Source: a virus
IMG/VR virus record: IMGVR_UViG_3300005068_000173
Location: 1 to 35,464 of that record
Reading direction: 5' to 3' (one strand)
DNA: 35,464 bases
Shown: one piece after another, positions 13,544 through 22,310 of the stretch
How the letters are laid out: every line of letters begins with the position of its first letter
Numbering within the stretch: the first letter of the stretch is position 1
The notes under the pieces: model-generated
Databases searched by the model: none
Told to the model about the DNA's origin: nothing
The model's input: the letters and a program-made list of their open reading frames with translations, nothing else
Translations under genes and position numbers: made by a program

Positions 13544-14139
13544 TGGCGCGCCAGGGCCGCGAATACCCGCCGGAAACCGTCTGGCAGGCGCAGGAACTGT
13601 ATTGCGTGGCACGCCTGACCTTTGCGCAGGTGGCCACGGAAACCGGCGTATCCGCGTCCACGCTCAAGCGTTGGAGCGAAAAATACGGCTGGCGCGATAA
13701 GCGGGCGGAACTGGCCCAGGCCGAGGCGGACCTCAAGGCCGACACCATCCTGGCCCGGTCCGTGATGCTGAAGAAGCTGATCCAGTCCAAGGATGCGCAA
13801 ACCGGTTTTGCGGTGGCCAGCCTGGAAAGCCTTGCCATGCGGCAGGCCGAGGCGGCCAAGGCCGGACAGCTTTTGGAAACCGCCGCCCAGGGCAAGCTGC
13901 GCGAGATCCGCACCCCTGAAGAGGCGGTGGCCGCGCTGGAAGAAGCCGTGGAACTCAAGCTGAACCGGCTGCTGCAAAGCCTGGAGGACTTGGATTTCCG
14001 GGCTGTGCAGGATGTGGCCAAGGCCATGGAGCTGGTGGCGGGAATGAAGCCGAAAGCGGACGAAAAGAGAGACGGTCCCAAGGGGTCTTCTGCTGAACTG
14101 AATAGAAAAATTGAAGAATTGCTGGGGTATAAAAAGTGA
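13543..14139 (+). CDS. Mu gp27-like, probable small terminase subunit
   Basis: The protein has 198 residues. The N-terminal HTH (LTFAQVATETGVSASTLKRW then SEKYGWRDKRAELAQAEADL) and helical middle are typical of phage small terminase subunits and of the DUF3486 (gp27) proteins that precede the large terminase in Mu. The C-terminal part is basic and helical. It would recognise the packaging site at the left phage end and load the large subunit. The gene overlaps the next start (GTGA). Confidence 0.8.
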   Translation: MARQGREYPPETVWQAQELYCVARLTFAQVATETGVSASTLKRWSEKYGWRDKRAELAQAEADLKADTILARSVMLKKLIQSKDAQTGFAVASLESLAMRQAEAAKAGQLLETAAQGKLREIRTPEEAVAALEEAVELKLNRLLQSLEDLDFRAVQDVAKAMELVAGMKPKADEKRDGPKGSSAELNRKIEELLGYKK

Positions 14140-15629
14140 CGGAACCTATCCTGTTGCCCCACCAGATTGGCTGGAACCAGGAAACCGCGCCGCTCGCGGT
14201 GATGGAAAAGGGACGTCGCACCGGTATCTCCTGGGGCGAAGCGGCAGATGACGCCCTTCTTGCTGCGAAATCCCCCCAAGATGGGGGAATGGATGTCTGG
14301 TACGTTTCCTACAATAAGGAAATGACGGAACAATTCGTCAAGGATACTGCATTTTGGGCTAAAATTTATGACTTAGCTGCCGAGGATGTTGAGGAAAGCG
14401 AAGAAATATTTATGGACGGTGACGAGCGTAAGGCCTGTACCGTGTATCGTATTCGTTTCGATTCTGGCCACCGCGTGACCGGATTGGTCTCCCACCCTCG
14501 CGTTCTACGGTCCAAGCAAGGCAAGGTGGTCATTGACGAGGCCGCCTTTGTGGACAATCTGGGCGAACTGCTCAAAGCGGCCCTGGCCCTGGTCATCTGG
14601 GGCGCGGTTGTGCGTGTCATCAGCACGCACAACGGGGATGACAACGAATTCAACCAACTGATCCAGGACATACGAGCCGGCAAAATACCCGGTGCCGTGG
14701 TTCACCGCGTCACCTTTCGGGACGCGGTGGCGAACGGACTTTTCCGGCGGATATGCCGCAAGCTCGGGCAAGAATGGTCAAGGGAATCTGAAGAGAAATT
14801 CATTGCGGACACGTATGCGCTGTACGGGGATAGCGCCGATGAAGAATTGGACTGCATCCCCTCCAAATCCGGCGGAGCCTATCTCATCCGCACCACCATT
14901 GAAGCCTGCATGGACCCGGCCATTCCCGTGATCCGCTGGACGCCCCCGGCCAAGGACTTTGTGGATTGGCCGGACGAGCAGCGCCACCGGGAGATGCGCG
15001 ACTGGCTGGAGGCGCAGCTACGCCCAATCCTGGCGAACCTGCCGGACAAACCCAGCTGGTTCGGCGAGGATTTTGGCCGCGACGTGGACCTGACCGACAT
15101 CTGGCCGCTCCAGGAAGCGCCGGGCCTGACCTACCGAACGCCGTTTTTGTTGGAATTGCGGGACTGCCCGTTCGCCCAGCAGGAGCAGGCCTTGTTTTAC
15201 GTGGGGGGCCGCCTGCCGCGTCTCTCGGGCGGCGCGCTGGACAAAGGCGGCAACGGTTCCTTCCTGGCCGAGCGCGCCCGGCAGGAGTTCGGCGCGGAGA
15301 TCATCGAACAGGTCCACTTTTCCGATTCCTGGTGCCTGGAGAACTGGCCCCCGGCCAAGGCCGCCTTGGAGGATCGCTCCGTGCTGATCCCGAAAAATGA
15401 CGACGTGCTCGACGATCTACGGGCCGTGAAGAAGATCAAGGGCGTACCCAAGGTACCCCGCGATGCCCGCACCACGGACCGCAAGGACGCGGGCAAGCGC
15501 CACGGCGACTCGGCAATCGCTTATGTGTTGGCGATGTACGCCGCCCGGAAGTTCCCGCCCGGCGTTGGCGAATGGGACGTCTGCACCGGCGGAGCAAGCC
15601 GCACGGCGGGCATCCTGCGCGGCTATTAA
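14136..15629 (+). CDS. Large terminase subunit (Mu gp28 family)
   Basis: The protein has 497 residues, starting with GTG in a GTGA overlap. The N-terminal ATPase domain has a Walker A-like EKGRRTGISWG (about 24-34) and Walker B VVIDEAAF with D134/E135. The C-terminal RNase H-like nuclease has FGEDFGRDVD (309-318; E311, D312 and D316) and KRHGDSAIA near 454-462. The enzyme cuts the transposed phage DNA and drives it into the prohead. It is the typical gp28 length and intact. The 5' 300 bases are less GC-rich than the rest. Confidence 0.92.
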   Translation: MTEPILLPHQIGWNQETAPLAVMEKGRRTGISWGEAADDALLAAKSPQDGGMDVWYVSYNKEMTEQFVKDTAFWAKIYDLAAEDVEESEEIFMDGDERKACTVYRIRFDSGHRVTGLVSHPRVLRSKQGKVVIDEAAFVDNLGELLKAALALVIWGAVVRVISTHNGDDNEFNQLIQDIRAGKIPGAVVHRVTFRDAVANGLFRRICRKLGQEWSRESEEKFIADTYALYGDSADEELDCIPSKSGGAYLIRTTIEACMDPAIPVIRWTPPAKDFVDWPDEQRHREMRDWLEAQLRPILANLPDKPSWFGEDFGRDVDLTDIWPLQEAPGLTYRTPFLLELRDCPFAQQEQALFYVGGRLPRLSGGALDKGGNGSFLAERARQEFGAEIIEQVHFSDSWCLENWPPAKAALEDRSVLIPKNDDVLDDLRAVKKIKGVPKVPRDARTTDRKDAGKRHGDSAIAYVLAMYAARKFPPGVGEWDVCTGGASRTAGILRGY

Positions 15630-15644
15630 CACACGGAGATACTC

Positions 15645-17159
15645 ATGCCCTTGCTTTACGACCACCACGGCCAACCCCTGGATTTTTCCGCGTCCCCGGC
15701 TTCCGCCACGGACCTGACCACCGAGTTCGCCACGCGCCTGACCGCCGGGGCCAATTTCAGCGCGTTCCTGGGCTGGCTGCCCGACCCGGACCCGGTGCTG
15801 CTCAAGCGGGCGGACCCGGCGGACGTGCTCGACGATCTGACCGCTGACGACCAGGTCTGCATGGCCATGCAAAACCGCAAGCTGCGCGTGCTGAACAAGC
15901 AGGACTACGATTTTGCGCCCGGCCAGGCCCAGGGACAGGCCGCCACCTCCGAGTCCGTGCGGCTGCATGACGCCCTGGTGGCCGACCTGGAAGCCATCAA
16001 CCTGCGCAACGTCTTTTCCACCATGCTGGACGCGCCGTTCTATGGCTTTACGCCGCTGGAACTGCTCTGGGAGCCGCGCGGCGGCACGTTCCACCTGCGG
16101 GACATCGTGGCCAAGCCGCGCGAATGGTTCGCGTTCGACAATCTGGGCCGCCCCGTGTTTCGCGGCGAAACCCGGGCCGCATCGCAGCTCCTGCCGCCGG
16201 GCAAGTTCGTGTTCGTGCGTCATTTTCCAACCTACGAGAACCCCTATGGCCTGCGCCTGCTCTCCCGTTGCCTCTGGCCCGTGGCTTTCAAGCGCGGCGG
16301 CATTGAGTTTTTGACGCGCTTCCTGGAAAAATTCGGAATGCCCTGGGTGCTGGCCAAGGCACCGCGCAACGCGGATCGCGCCGAACGGCAAGCCATGGCG
16401 GGCGATCTGGCGGCCATGGTCCAGGACGCGGTGGCTGTCTTGCCCAGCGGGGCCGAGGTGGAGCTGGCCACGGCGTCGGGCAAGGGCGGCGAGCAGCACG
16501 AAACCTATATCCGCCGCTGGGACAAGGCCATTTCCAAGGTGCTCATGGGCCAGACCCTGACGGCGGAAATGGACGGCTCGGGCAGCCGCGCGGCCAGCGA
16601 GACGCATTATTCCGTGTCCGAAGACATGGCCGAGGCGGACCAGTTCCTGGTGGCCAGCGCCATGAACGAGATCGCGCTGACCTACCGCGACGTGAACGCC
16701 GGGCCGGGCGTCCTGGCTCCGGTCTTTGCCTACTCCGAGCCGGAGGACTACGCAGCCCAGGCCGACCTGGACAAGAAGCTCCACAGTGTCGGCGTGCGAT
16801 TCAAAAAGTGTCATTTTTCCCGCCGGTACGGGCTGGACGAGGACGAGTTCGAGCTGGAAGGCGAAACCAACGCCGACGGCCCGGCGGACCATGCCGACTT
16901 TGCCGAGGGCATAGCAGCGCAGGACGTGGTGGACCAGGCCCTGGCCGAGATCATGCCCCAGGCTGTCAAAGCCAACGCCGAGCTGGTCAAGCAAATTGAG
17001 AACGCGGTGCAGCAGGCGGAAACCTGGGAGGACATGCAGCTCCTGCTGGCCGAATTGCTGGGCCAGGACGCGGAGCAGGACGAGCTGGAAGAGCTGCTGG
17101 CCAGAATCATGCTGAACGCGGCGGCATACGGCACTCATGCCGTGGAGGCGGACGCCTGA
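15645..17159 (+). CDS. Portal protein (Mu gp29, DUF935 family)
   Basis: The protein has 504 residues. It matches the DUF935 portal pattern: TAGANFSAFLGWLPDPDPVL, YGFTPLELLWEPRGGTFHLR, REWFAFDNLGRPVFRG, and ENPYGLRLLSRCLWPVAFKR followed by LEKFGMPWVLAKAPRNADRA. The C-terminal third is acidic and helical. The portal forms the dodecameric ring at the head vertex for DNA entry and exit. The ATG is 15 bases after terminase with ACGGAG upstream, and the stop overlaps the next gene by one base. Confidence 0.93.
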   Translation: MPLLYDHHGQPLDFSASPASATDLTTEFATRLTAGANFSAFLGWLPDPDPVLLKRADPADVLDDLTADDQVCMAMQNRKLRVLNKQDYDFAPGQAQGQAATSESVRLHDALVADLEAINLRNVFSTMLDAPFYGFTPLELLWEPRGGTFHLRDIVAKPREWFAFDNLGRPVFRGETRAASQLLPPGKFVFVRHFPTYENPYGLRLLSRCLWPVAFKRGGIEFLTRFLEKFGMPWVLAKAPRNADRAERQAMAGDLAAMVQDAVAVLPSGAEVELATASGKGGEQHETYIRRWDKAISKVLMGQTLTAEMDGSGSRAASETHYSVSEDMAEADQFLVASAMNEIALTYRDVNAGPGVLAPVFAYSEPEDYAAQADLDKKLHSVGVRFKKCHFSRRYGLDEDEFELEGETNADGPADHADFAEGIAAQDVVDQALAEIMPQAVKANAELVKQIENAVQQAETWEDMQLLLAELLGQDAEQDELEELLARIMLNAAAYGTHAVEADA

Positions 17160-18436
17160 TGCCCGTCACTGTCGAACCCCTGGTCTCTGCTGAGGCCGTG
17201 CAATATTGGAAGAGCAAAGCCCCGGTCAGCGCCAAGGAATTGCAAGCCATGGACGCGGCAGCCCGCAGCCGGGCCTTTGCTGTGTCCGGCCTGGCCCGCA
17301 TGGACCAGATCGGCGCGGTGCAGGCCGCCATTGGCAAGGCCATTGAAGACGGCGAGACCCTGCGCGATTTCAAGGCCCGCATTGGCGACGTGATCAAGGA
17401 CCAGGGCTGGACCGGGCAAAAAGCCTGGCGCGTGGAAAACATCTTTCGGACCAACATCCAATCCGCCTACATGACCGGCCGCTACCAGCAGATGCAGCGC
17501 GCGGCCAAGGCGCGGCCGTACTGGCGCTATTCCGCCGTCATGGACCGGCGCACCCGCCCGGGACACCGCGCCCTGCACGGCATGGTCTACCCGCATGATC
17601 ATCCGTTCTGGGATCAGTTCTACCCGCCCAATGGCTTTATGTGCCGCTGCACCGTGACCACGTTTTCGGCCCGGCAGGTCAAGGCGCGTGGCCTGACCGT
17701 GCAGACCGAGATCCCGGACCGGATCAAAGTCACGGACCCGGCCACGGGCATGGAAACGTTCATCACGCCGATGCCGGACAAGGGCTGGAGCACCAACGTG
17801 GGCCAGGATTGGCTGGCGGGCCTCTCTCCAGCGGAGATGGAAGGCATGCGGGACATGCCGGTCCCGACGCTCTGTCGGCGCGGAAATTTCGCTGACGACC
17901 CGTGCAAGCCGCCCATCTCGGCCATCGACCCCAAGCATATCCATGTAGTGAAGGAACGCGACCTGCTGCCCAAGAAGGGACTGGCGACCGAGGACTACGT
18001 CCGCGCCTTCCTCGGCGAATTCGGCATCACCGGCATCAACGGAAGCAAGGTGGTCAATGTGCACGGTTTCCCGGTGACGGTCAGCAAGTGGCTGTTTACC
18101 GAGAAGACGAGCGGCGAGTGGAAAACGACGTGGACGGACAAGCGTCCCTACATGCGGCTGCTGGCGCGGGCCATCCAGGATCCTTACGAGGTCTGGTGGC
18201 GGCCCATGGACCACGACACGACCGGCAAGATGTACTTCACCCTGCGCATGATCCGGCTCTTCCGCATGCCATCGACAAAAGAGGTGTGCGGCTTCAGCTC
18301 GTTTTCGCTGTTCGGGCGGAACTGGACAGGGGCAACGGCCTTCGCCCCCAGGGCGAACCGCAGCCAAAAGGTCATCTATGAGCAGGCTGAAAAAGAAAGG
18401 GCGGGAATACTGATTTATCGTGAATCGCTCAAGTAG
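17159..18436 (+). CDS. Minor head protein (Mu gp30/F) with C-terminal PBECR2-like nuclease domain
   Basis: The protein has 425 residues. The Mu F-like head-morphogenesis domain covers about 90-170 (VENIFRTNIQSAYMTGRYQQ, MDRRTRPGHRALHGMVY, NGFMCRCTVTTFS). From about residue 275 a separate domain begins (LATEDYVRAFLGEFGITGIN, YMRLLARAIQDPYEVWW, HDTTGKMYFTLRMIRLFR), which I assign to the phage Barnase-EndoU-ColicinE5/D-RelE-like group 2 (PBECR2) fold found at the ends of such head proteins. That family is predicted to be RNases delivered into the cell with phage DNA. Domain assignment is from memory of the pattern; catalytic residues are not pinned down. A 117-base gap follows. Confidence 0.88.
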   Translation: MPVTVEPLVSAEAVQYWKSKAPVSAKELQAMDAAARSRAFAVSGLARMDQIGAVQAAIGKAIEDGETLRDFKARIGDVIKDQGWTGQKAWRVENIFRTNIQSAYMTGRYQQMQRAAKARPYWRYSAVMDRRTRPGHRALHGMVYPHDHPFWDQFYPPNGFMCRCTVTTFSARQVKARGLTVQTEIPDRIKVTDPATGMETFITPMPDKGWSTNVGQDWLAGLSPAEMEGMRDMPVPTLCRRGNFADDPCKPPISAIDPKHIHVVKERDLLPKKGLATEDYVRAFLGEFGITGINGSKVVNVHGFPVTVSKWLFTEKTSGEWKTTWTDKRPYMRLLARAIQDPYEVWWRPMDHDTTGKMYFTLRMIRLFRMPSTKEVCGFSSFSLFGRNWTGATAFAPRANRSQKVIYEQAEKERAGILIYRESLK

Positions 18437-18553
18437 TCCGGTCCTTGAGCCAGCTCCGTACAGTTCTGATCCCTAACCCCGGCGGGACTGATACGGACGC
18501 CGACAGTCTTCACGATATGCATAACAATTAAGCCCCTGACGGAGAAAAGTCAA

Positions 18554-19429
18554 ATGAACACCAAATGGATCAATATTTTTCGCATCGGCACCCACACGGA
18601 CAGCGCGGGCCACACCAAGACCTGGACCGACAGCGACCTGGACCGCATCGTCTCCAACTTTGCCCGGCGCACCGAAGACCCGCCCCTGGTCTTTGGGCAT
18701 CCAACGTCCAGCGACCCGGCCCAGGGCTGGTTCGCGGCCCTGCGCAAGCGCGGCGAGTTTTTGCAGGCACAGTTTGCACAGCCTACGGACACGGCGCGTC
18801 GCGCCCTGGATAATGGGGACTACAAATACGGCAGTCTCAGCCTGACCCCTGATCTGCGAATCCGCCATTTTGGCCTGCTTGGAGCAGTCCCCCCGGCGGT
18901 CAAGGGGCTGGGCCGCGTGGAGTTCGTCGAGGCCGACGGCGGGCTGACCGTGGACGTGCAGATCAACCATACGGACCCGGCGCACAGCGCGGAGGAGGAA
19001 CACATGGACCCCAAGGAACTGCAAGCGCAACTGGACGCGCTGAAAACCAAACTGGCCGAGCTGGAAGCACTGGCCAAGGAAGAACGCCAGGCCAAGGAAC
19101 AGGCCCAGGCGGACCTGAAGGCCAAGGAAGCGGAGTTCGCCGAAGCCGAAACCAAACGGCGCACAGCGGAACTGACCGCCCGTGTGGACCAGCTCGTGGC
19201 GGACGGCAAGTTGCTGCCCGCAATGAGACCCCAGGTGCTGGCCTTTTGCGAGGCCATGGACCCGGGCGAGGAGATCAGTTTCAGCGAGGGGGACGGCAAG
19301 CGGCCTTTGCTGGACCACTTTTTGGGATTTTTGGCCCAGGCTCCGACCAACGGCCTGACCCGCGAGTTCAGCGCCCCGGCTGGCGGCATTGACGACGCCA
19401 CCTCCGAAGACCTGACCCAGTACGTGTAA
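18554..19429 (+). CDS. Prohead protease with scaffold tail (Mu gpI)
   Basis: The protein has 291 residues from an ATG behind GGAGAA. Residues 1-145 are the Mu gp32/I protease domain (NIFRIGTHTDSAGHTKTWTD, PPLVFGHPTSSDPAQGWFAA, YKYGSLSLTPDLRI). Residues 150-215 are a charged coiled coil (KTKLAELEALAKEERQAKEQ), and the rest is the scaffold C-terminus. Such proteases mature the prohead and degrade the scaffold. The gene also encodes the scaffold protein from an internal start (see 19004-19429). Confidence 0.9.
   Translation: MNTKWINIFRIGTHTDSAGHTKTWTDSDLDRIVSNFARRTEDPPLVFGHPTSSDPAQGWFAALRKRGEFLQAQFAQPTDTARRALDNGDYKYGSLSLTPDLRIRHFGLLGAVPPAVKGLGRVEFVEADGGLTVDVQINHTDPAHSAEEEHMDPKELQAQLDALKTKLAELEALAKEERQAKEQAQADLKAKEAEFAEAETKRRTAELTARVDQLVADGKLLPAMRPQVLAFCEAMDPGEEISFSEGDGKRPLLDHFLGFLAQAPTNGLTREFSAPAGGIDDATSEDLTQYV
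19004..19429 (+). CDS. Nested scaffold protein (Mu gpZ equivalent), in-frame internal start
   Basis: M151 of the protease (ATG at 19004) is preceded by GGAGGAGGAA at 18991-19000, a stronger ribosome site than that of the full gene. The product of 141 residues is the coiled coil plus C-terminus. In Mu the scaffold gpZ is likewise made from the 3' part of gene I. The excess of short product would supply the many scaffold copies needed for head assembly. Confidence 0.82.
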   Translation: MDPKELQAQLDALKTKLAELEALAKEERQAKEQAQADLKAKEAEFAEAETKRRTAELTARVDQLVADGKLLPAMRPQVLAFCEAMDPGEEISFSEGDGKRPLLDHFLGFLAQAPTNGLTREFSAPAGGIDDATSEDLTQYV

Positions 19430-19441
19430 GGAGCAAGCATC

Positions 19442-19795
19442 ATGACTATTTCCGGCAATCGCGGCAGCGTGAGCGCGGGCGGGGAGCGCGCGCATACCGC
19501 CCACCATCCGCCCATCCTGGGCAACGCCGCTGTCAAAGGCGGCAACGGCGAATACCCCATCGGGCTGATCGTCATGGAGGACGAAAACAGCCTGTTGGTC
19601 CCGTACGTTTCCTCGGAAACCGACACCCCGGCAGGCGTCATTGACGAGCCAGTGGATACGGCCACGGAATCCTCGGCCTTTGTATTGCGGCACGGCACGG
19701 TGCGCGCCGGTCTGCTCAAGGTCGGTCTTGCCGGGGACGCGGCAGCCGACGACGATATCAAAAAACTCGCAACCATCGGCATTTTTGCCATCTAA
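19442..19795 (+). CDS. Head decoration protein-like
   Basis: The protein has 117 residues, starting 12 bases after the protease gene. It is beta-rich with a flexible start (GNRGSVSAGGERAHTAHHPP), then EYPIGLIVMEDENSLLVPYV and a Thr/Gly-rich end, the make-up of lambda gpD-like decoration proteins that clamp expanded capsids. Its place directly before a lambda E-type capsid gene supports this. Exact family is uncertain. Confidence 0.65.
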   Translation: MTISGNRGSVSAGGERAHTAHHPPILGNAAVKGGNGEYPIGLIVMEDENSLLVPYVSSETDTPAGVIDEPVDTATESSAFVLRHGTVRAGLLKVGLAGDAAADDDIKKLATIGIFAI

Positions 19796-19807
19796 GGAGG
19801 GAGCGCC

Positions 19808-20791
19808 GTGTTTACGCAGCTCAAGGGCATTTTTTCGCCCCAGGCCGTGGCCCAGCATCTCAAGGGACTGCCGCCTATCAAAACCAGCATCATGGACGCC
19901 TGTTTTCCCGGCCGCAGCCAGATTCCTTTTGCCCTGGTGGGCATCAGCGACGTGCTCGACATCGTAGGGACCGTACCCGTGATCCGGCGCGGCGGCCTGT
20001 CCACCCCGGTGGGCGCGGGCAGCGCCAAGGTGGATATGATCGAACCCCTGCCGGTCAAGCCCAGCAAGGACATCACCGGTCAGGATCTGAACAACCTGCG
20101 CATGATCCTGGGCCAGAAGGCCAGCCTGGACGCCTGGACGCGCGACGTGATTACGCACCTGCGCGACACCTGCCGGTTCACCACCGAGGCCATCGCGGCC
20201 ACGGCGCTTACCGGCACCATCACGTGGCCCGTGCGGCTCGACGGCGGCGGCTGGGAAAACTACGTCATCGAATTCGGCGCGCCTTTTCGGGCCGACCCGG
20301 CCAAACTGCTCACAGCGGACGGCGTCAAGGTGGCGGACGTGTACACGACGCTGTCGGACATGGAAACCGCGATCCAAGACGGCGGCTACGGCGGCGAGAT
20401 TGCATTCCTGGCAGGCAAGACGGCCTATGCGGCTATCTATGCCCTGGTGGAGGACTTCAAGTCCACGGCCAAGCTGCGCGTGGGCATCCAGGGCAGCGCC
20501 ATCGATGTGGGCGGCTACAAGGTCCGCAAAATGTCCGAGCGGTACCGCGATCCCAAAGACGGCACCATGCACGCCAAGGTGCCGGACGGCGAAATCGTGG
20601 CCTATGCCAAGGACGCGCCCGCCAAGGTTATCTACTGCGCCCTGGACGACGTGGACGCTAGGCTCCAGCCCTATCCGTTCTTCCCCAAACCCACCCAGCT
20701 CCAGGAGGGCAACGGCTACCGCATCATCGGCCAGTCCAAGCCGCTCCCGGCGCGTTCGCCGAAGTCCATCTGCTGGGCCACGGTGGCCTAG
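19808..20791 (+). CDS. Major capsid protein (lambda gpE type)
   Basis: The protein has 327 residues, starting with GTG behind AAGGAGGGA. The pattern FSPQAVAQHLKGLPPIKTSI, then IRRGGLSTPVGAGSAKVDMI, IEPLPVKPSKDITGQDLNNL and AKVIYCALDDVDARL fits the HK97-fold lambda E family, not the Mu gpT capsid. Length is near the lambda value (341). It forms the icosahedral shell after scaffold removal. Two GC hairpins follow the stop. Confidence 0.85.
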   Translation: MFTQLKGIFSPQAVAQHLKGLPPIKTSIMDACFPGRSQIPFALVGISDVLDIVGTVPVIRRGGLSTPVGAGSAKVDMIEPLPVKPSKDITGQDLNNLRMILGQKASLDAWTRDVITHLRDTCRFTTEAIAATALTGTITWPVRLDGGGWENYVIEFGAPFRADPAKLLTADGVKVADVYTTLSDMETAIQDGGYGGEIAFLAGKTAYAAIYALVEDFKSTAKLRVGIQGSAIDVGGYKVRKMSERYRDPKDGTMHAKVPDGEIVAYAKDAPAKVIYCALDDVDARLQPYPFFPKPTQLQEGNGYRIIGQSKPLPARSPKSICWATVA

Positions 20792-20817
20792 CCCGGCAGC
20801 CAGGGCGCAAAACCGTT

Positions 20818-20854
20818 CCTGCCGCTTCAATGGGGGCGGCAGGGGCGATGCCCC
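20818..20854 (+). terminator. Two adjacent GC hairpins after the capsid gene
   Basis: CCTGCCGC (20818-20825) pairs with GCGGCAGG (20836-20843), and GGGGC (20842-20846) with GCCCC (20850-20854). No T tract follows, so partial termination or protection of the abundant capsid mRNA is more likely than a full stop. Confidence 0.45.
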
Positions 20855-20911
20855 GGGCCGGGCCTGTTGAACCAGTTCAAAACCAGTCCAAAACGCGAAT
20901 GCGAGGCACCT

Positions 20912-21334
20912 GTGTACTGCGAAAGAGCCGACCTGACCGATTACGTGCTGGAGGCATACCTGACCGCCGCCGAGGAGCAGACGCCCGGCATCGTCGCCAA
21001 GACCATCCAAAACGTCTCCGGCGAAATCGACGACGCCCTCCGCGCCCGGTTCGAGCTGCCGCTCGCCACCGTGCCCGGCACCCTCAAGCGGATCGCCGCC
21101 GTCATCGTCTCCTACCGCGTGGTCGGCGGCATCACCTCGCTCATGACCAGCGAAGGCGGTTCCAACAACGATTGGATACCGCTCCAGACCCAGTACAAGC
21201 AGGCGGTCAAGGACTTGGAGGCCGTCCGCGCGGCCAATCTCGACATCGGCCTGAAGGAGCTGGGCGAGGAATCCCGGACGGAGGGCATGATTGTCAGGAC
21301 CCGCAAACCGGCCATCGACATGGGGGGCTGGTAA
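20912..21334 (+). CDS. Mu gp36-like protein (DUF1320), head-tail connector
   Basis: I start at the GTG at 20912 (GAGG six bases upstream) because DUF1320 proteins begin close to the YCERADLTDYV motif; a TTG at 20867 would add 15 residues with no ribosome site. The 140-residue protein has the expected helical layout: VSGEIDDALRARFELPL, LKRIAAVIVSYRVVGGI and LQTQYKQAVKDLEAVRAANL. DUF1320 proteins resemble head-completion proteins that sit under the portal. Its stop overlaps the next ATG. Confidence 0.82.
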   Translation: MYCERADLTDYVLEAYLTAAEEQTPGIVAKTIQNVSGEIDDALRARFELPLATVPGTLKRIAAVIVSYRVVGGITSLMTSEGGSNNDWIPLQTQYKQAVKDLEAVRAANLDIGLKELGEESRTEGMIVRTRKPAIDMGGW

Positions 21335-21780
21335 TGGGCGGCACGAGTTTCAAGCTGGACTGGGGCGGCATGGACCGCATGCTCGGCACCGCCGTCACCA
21401 AGTCCCGGCAGGGCAAGGCGGCCATGGAGGAGATCGGCGAGATGCTGACCTCATCCACCGTGGAGCGCTTCGACACGTCCACGGCCCCGGACGGCACCCC
21501 GTGGCCCATTTCCCAGAGGGCCGAGAAGGAAGGCGGCAAGACGCTCGTCGATACCGGACGCCTACGCGGTTCCATCGGCTACGAGGCCAGTCCCGATCAG
21601 GTGGTCGTGGGCAGCAACCTCGTGTACGCCCGCATCCACCAGCTCGGCGGCAAAACCGGACGCGGCCACGCCGTCACGATGCCCGAACGTCCATACCTCG
21701 GCATCTCCGAAGACGACATCAAGGAGGCCCGCGCCATCCTCGCCGACCACCTTGTAGGCATTCTCGGGGGCGGCAAGTGA
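21334..21780 (+). CDS. Phage virion morphogenesis protein (Mu gpG / P2 gpS type)
   Basis: The protein has 148 residues from the ATG overlapping the previous stop. The motifs STVERFDTSTAPDGTPWPIS, LVDTGRLRGSIGYEASPDQV, LVYARIHQLGG and MPERPYLGISEDDI are diagnostic of the tail completion/virion morphogenesis family. It joins or completes the tail tip that meets the head. The stop overlaps a GTG start. Confidence 0.92.
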   Translation: MGGTSFKLDWGGMDRMLGTAVTKSRQGKAAMEEIGEMLTSSTVERFDTSTAPDGTPWPISQRAEKEGGKTLVDTGRLRGSIGYEASPDQVVVGSNLVYARIHQLGGKTGRGHAVTMPERPYLGISEDDIKEARAILADHLVGILGGGK

Positions 21781-22310
21781 GACAGTTCGCCACCGGCATC
21801 ATCAGGGCGGCGGCAACGGCGGCGGGCCTGCCCGAAAGCGCCGTCATGGTCGAACCGGACAAGGACGGCGTCACCCTGCCCAAGAAACGCGTCGAGATTT
21901 CCTATCTGGCCGAGCAGTACGCCCGCACGGGCCGCCCGGTCCGCAAACGGGCCACGGTCGGCAAGGAACGGACCCACCGCACCCTGACCCGCGAAAAGTA
22001 CGCCGTCCGCCTGCCGGTGCGGGCCGCGATCCGCGCCGACGACGAGACGTGGCTCAAGGATTTTTCCCGCCGTTTCGTGGCCGCGCTGCCCAAGCGCGCG
22101 ACCGACGAAAACGGCAACGCCGTCACCGTGGCCGTGGACAAGGCCGAATACGGCGGATTCACCCGGCGCATGGTGGAAGCCTTCACCAAGCGCAGCAAAA
22201 CCTTTCACGTCACGTTCACGGGCATGGCCACGCGGGACAGCGATATCCCGCTCATCCGCGACGTGAACATCAACCCCACCTACAGGGAGGCGAACAATGG
22301 CCAAGAGTAA
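21777..22310 (+). CDS. Head-tail/tail-terminator region protein, unrecognised
   Basis: The protein has 177 residues, starting with GTG at 21777 in a GTGA overlap; the frame is open further upstream but that part shadows other genes. It has FATGIIRAAATAAGLPESAV, VTLPKKRVEISYLAEQY, and ETWLKDFSRRFVAALPKRAT. It lies in the gp37 slot of Mu, where a tail terminator is usual, and the size fits, but I cannot confirm the family. It overlaps the next small gene by 14 bases. Confidence 0.7.
   Translation: MRQFATGIIRAAATAAGLPESAVMVEPDKDGVTLPKKRVEISYLAEQYARTGRPVRKRATVGKERTHRTLTREKYAVRLPVRAAIRADDETWLKDFSRRFVAALPKRATDENGNAVTVAVDKAEYGGFTRRMVEAFTKRSKTFHVTFTGMATRDSDIPLIRDVNINPTYREANNGQE

Noticed and set aside
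15417-17138. Long minus-strand open frame opposite the portal gene
   Set aside because: Same GC-driven shadow effect; low-complexity His/Gly/Arg-rich translation and no ribosome site.
18473-21010. Very long minus-strand open frame (about 845 codons) opposite protease and capsid genes
   Set aside because: It is a shadow caused by high GC third positions of the plus-strand genes; the translation has no recognisable domain and the plus strand is fully explained.
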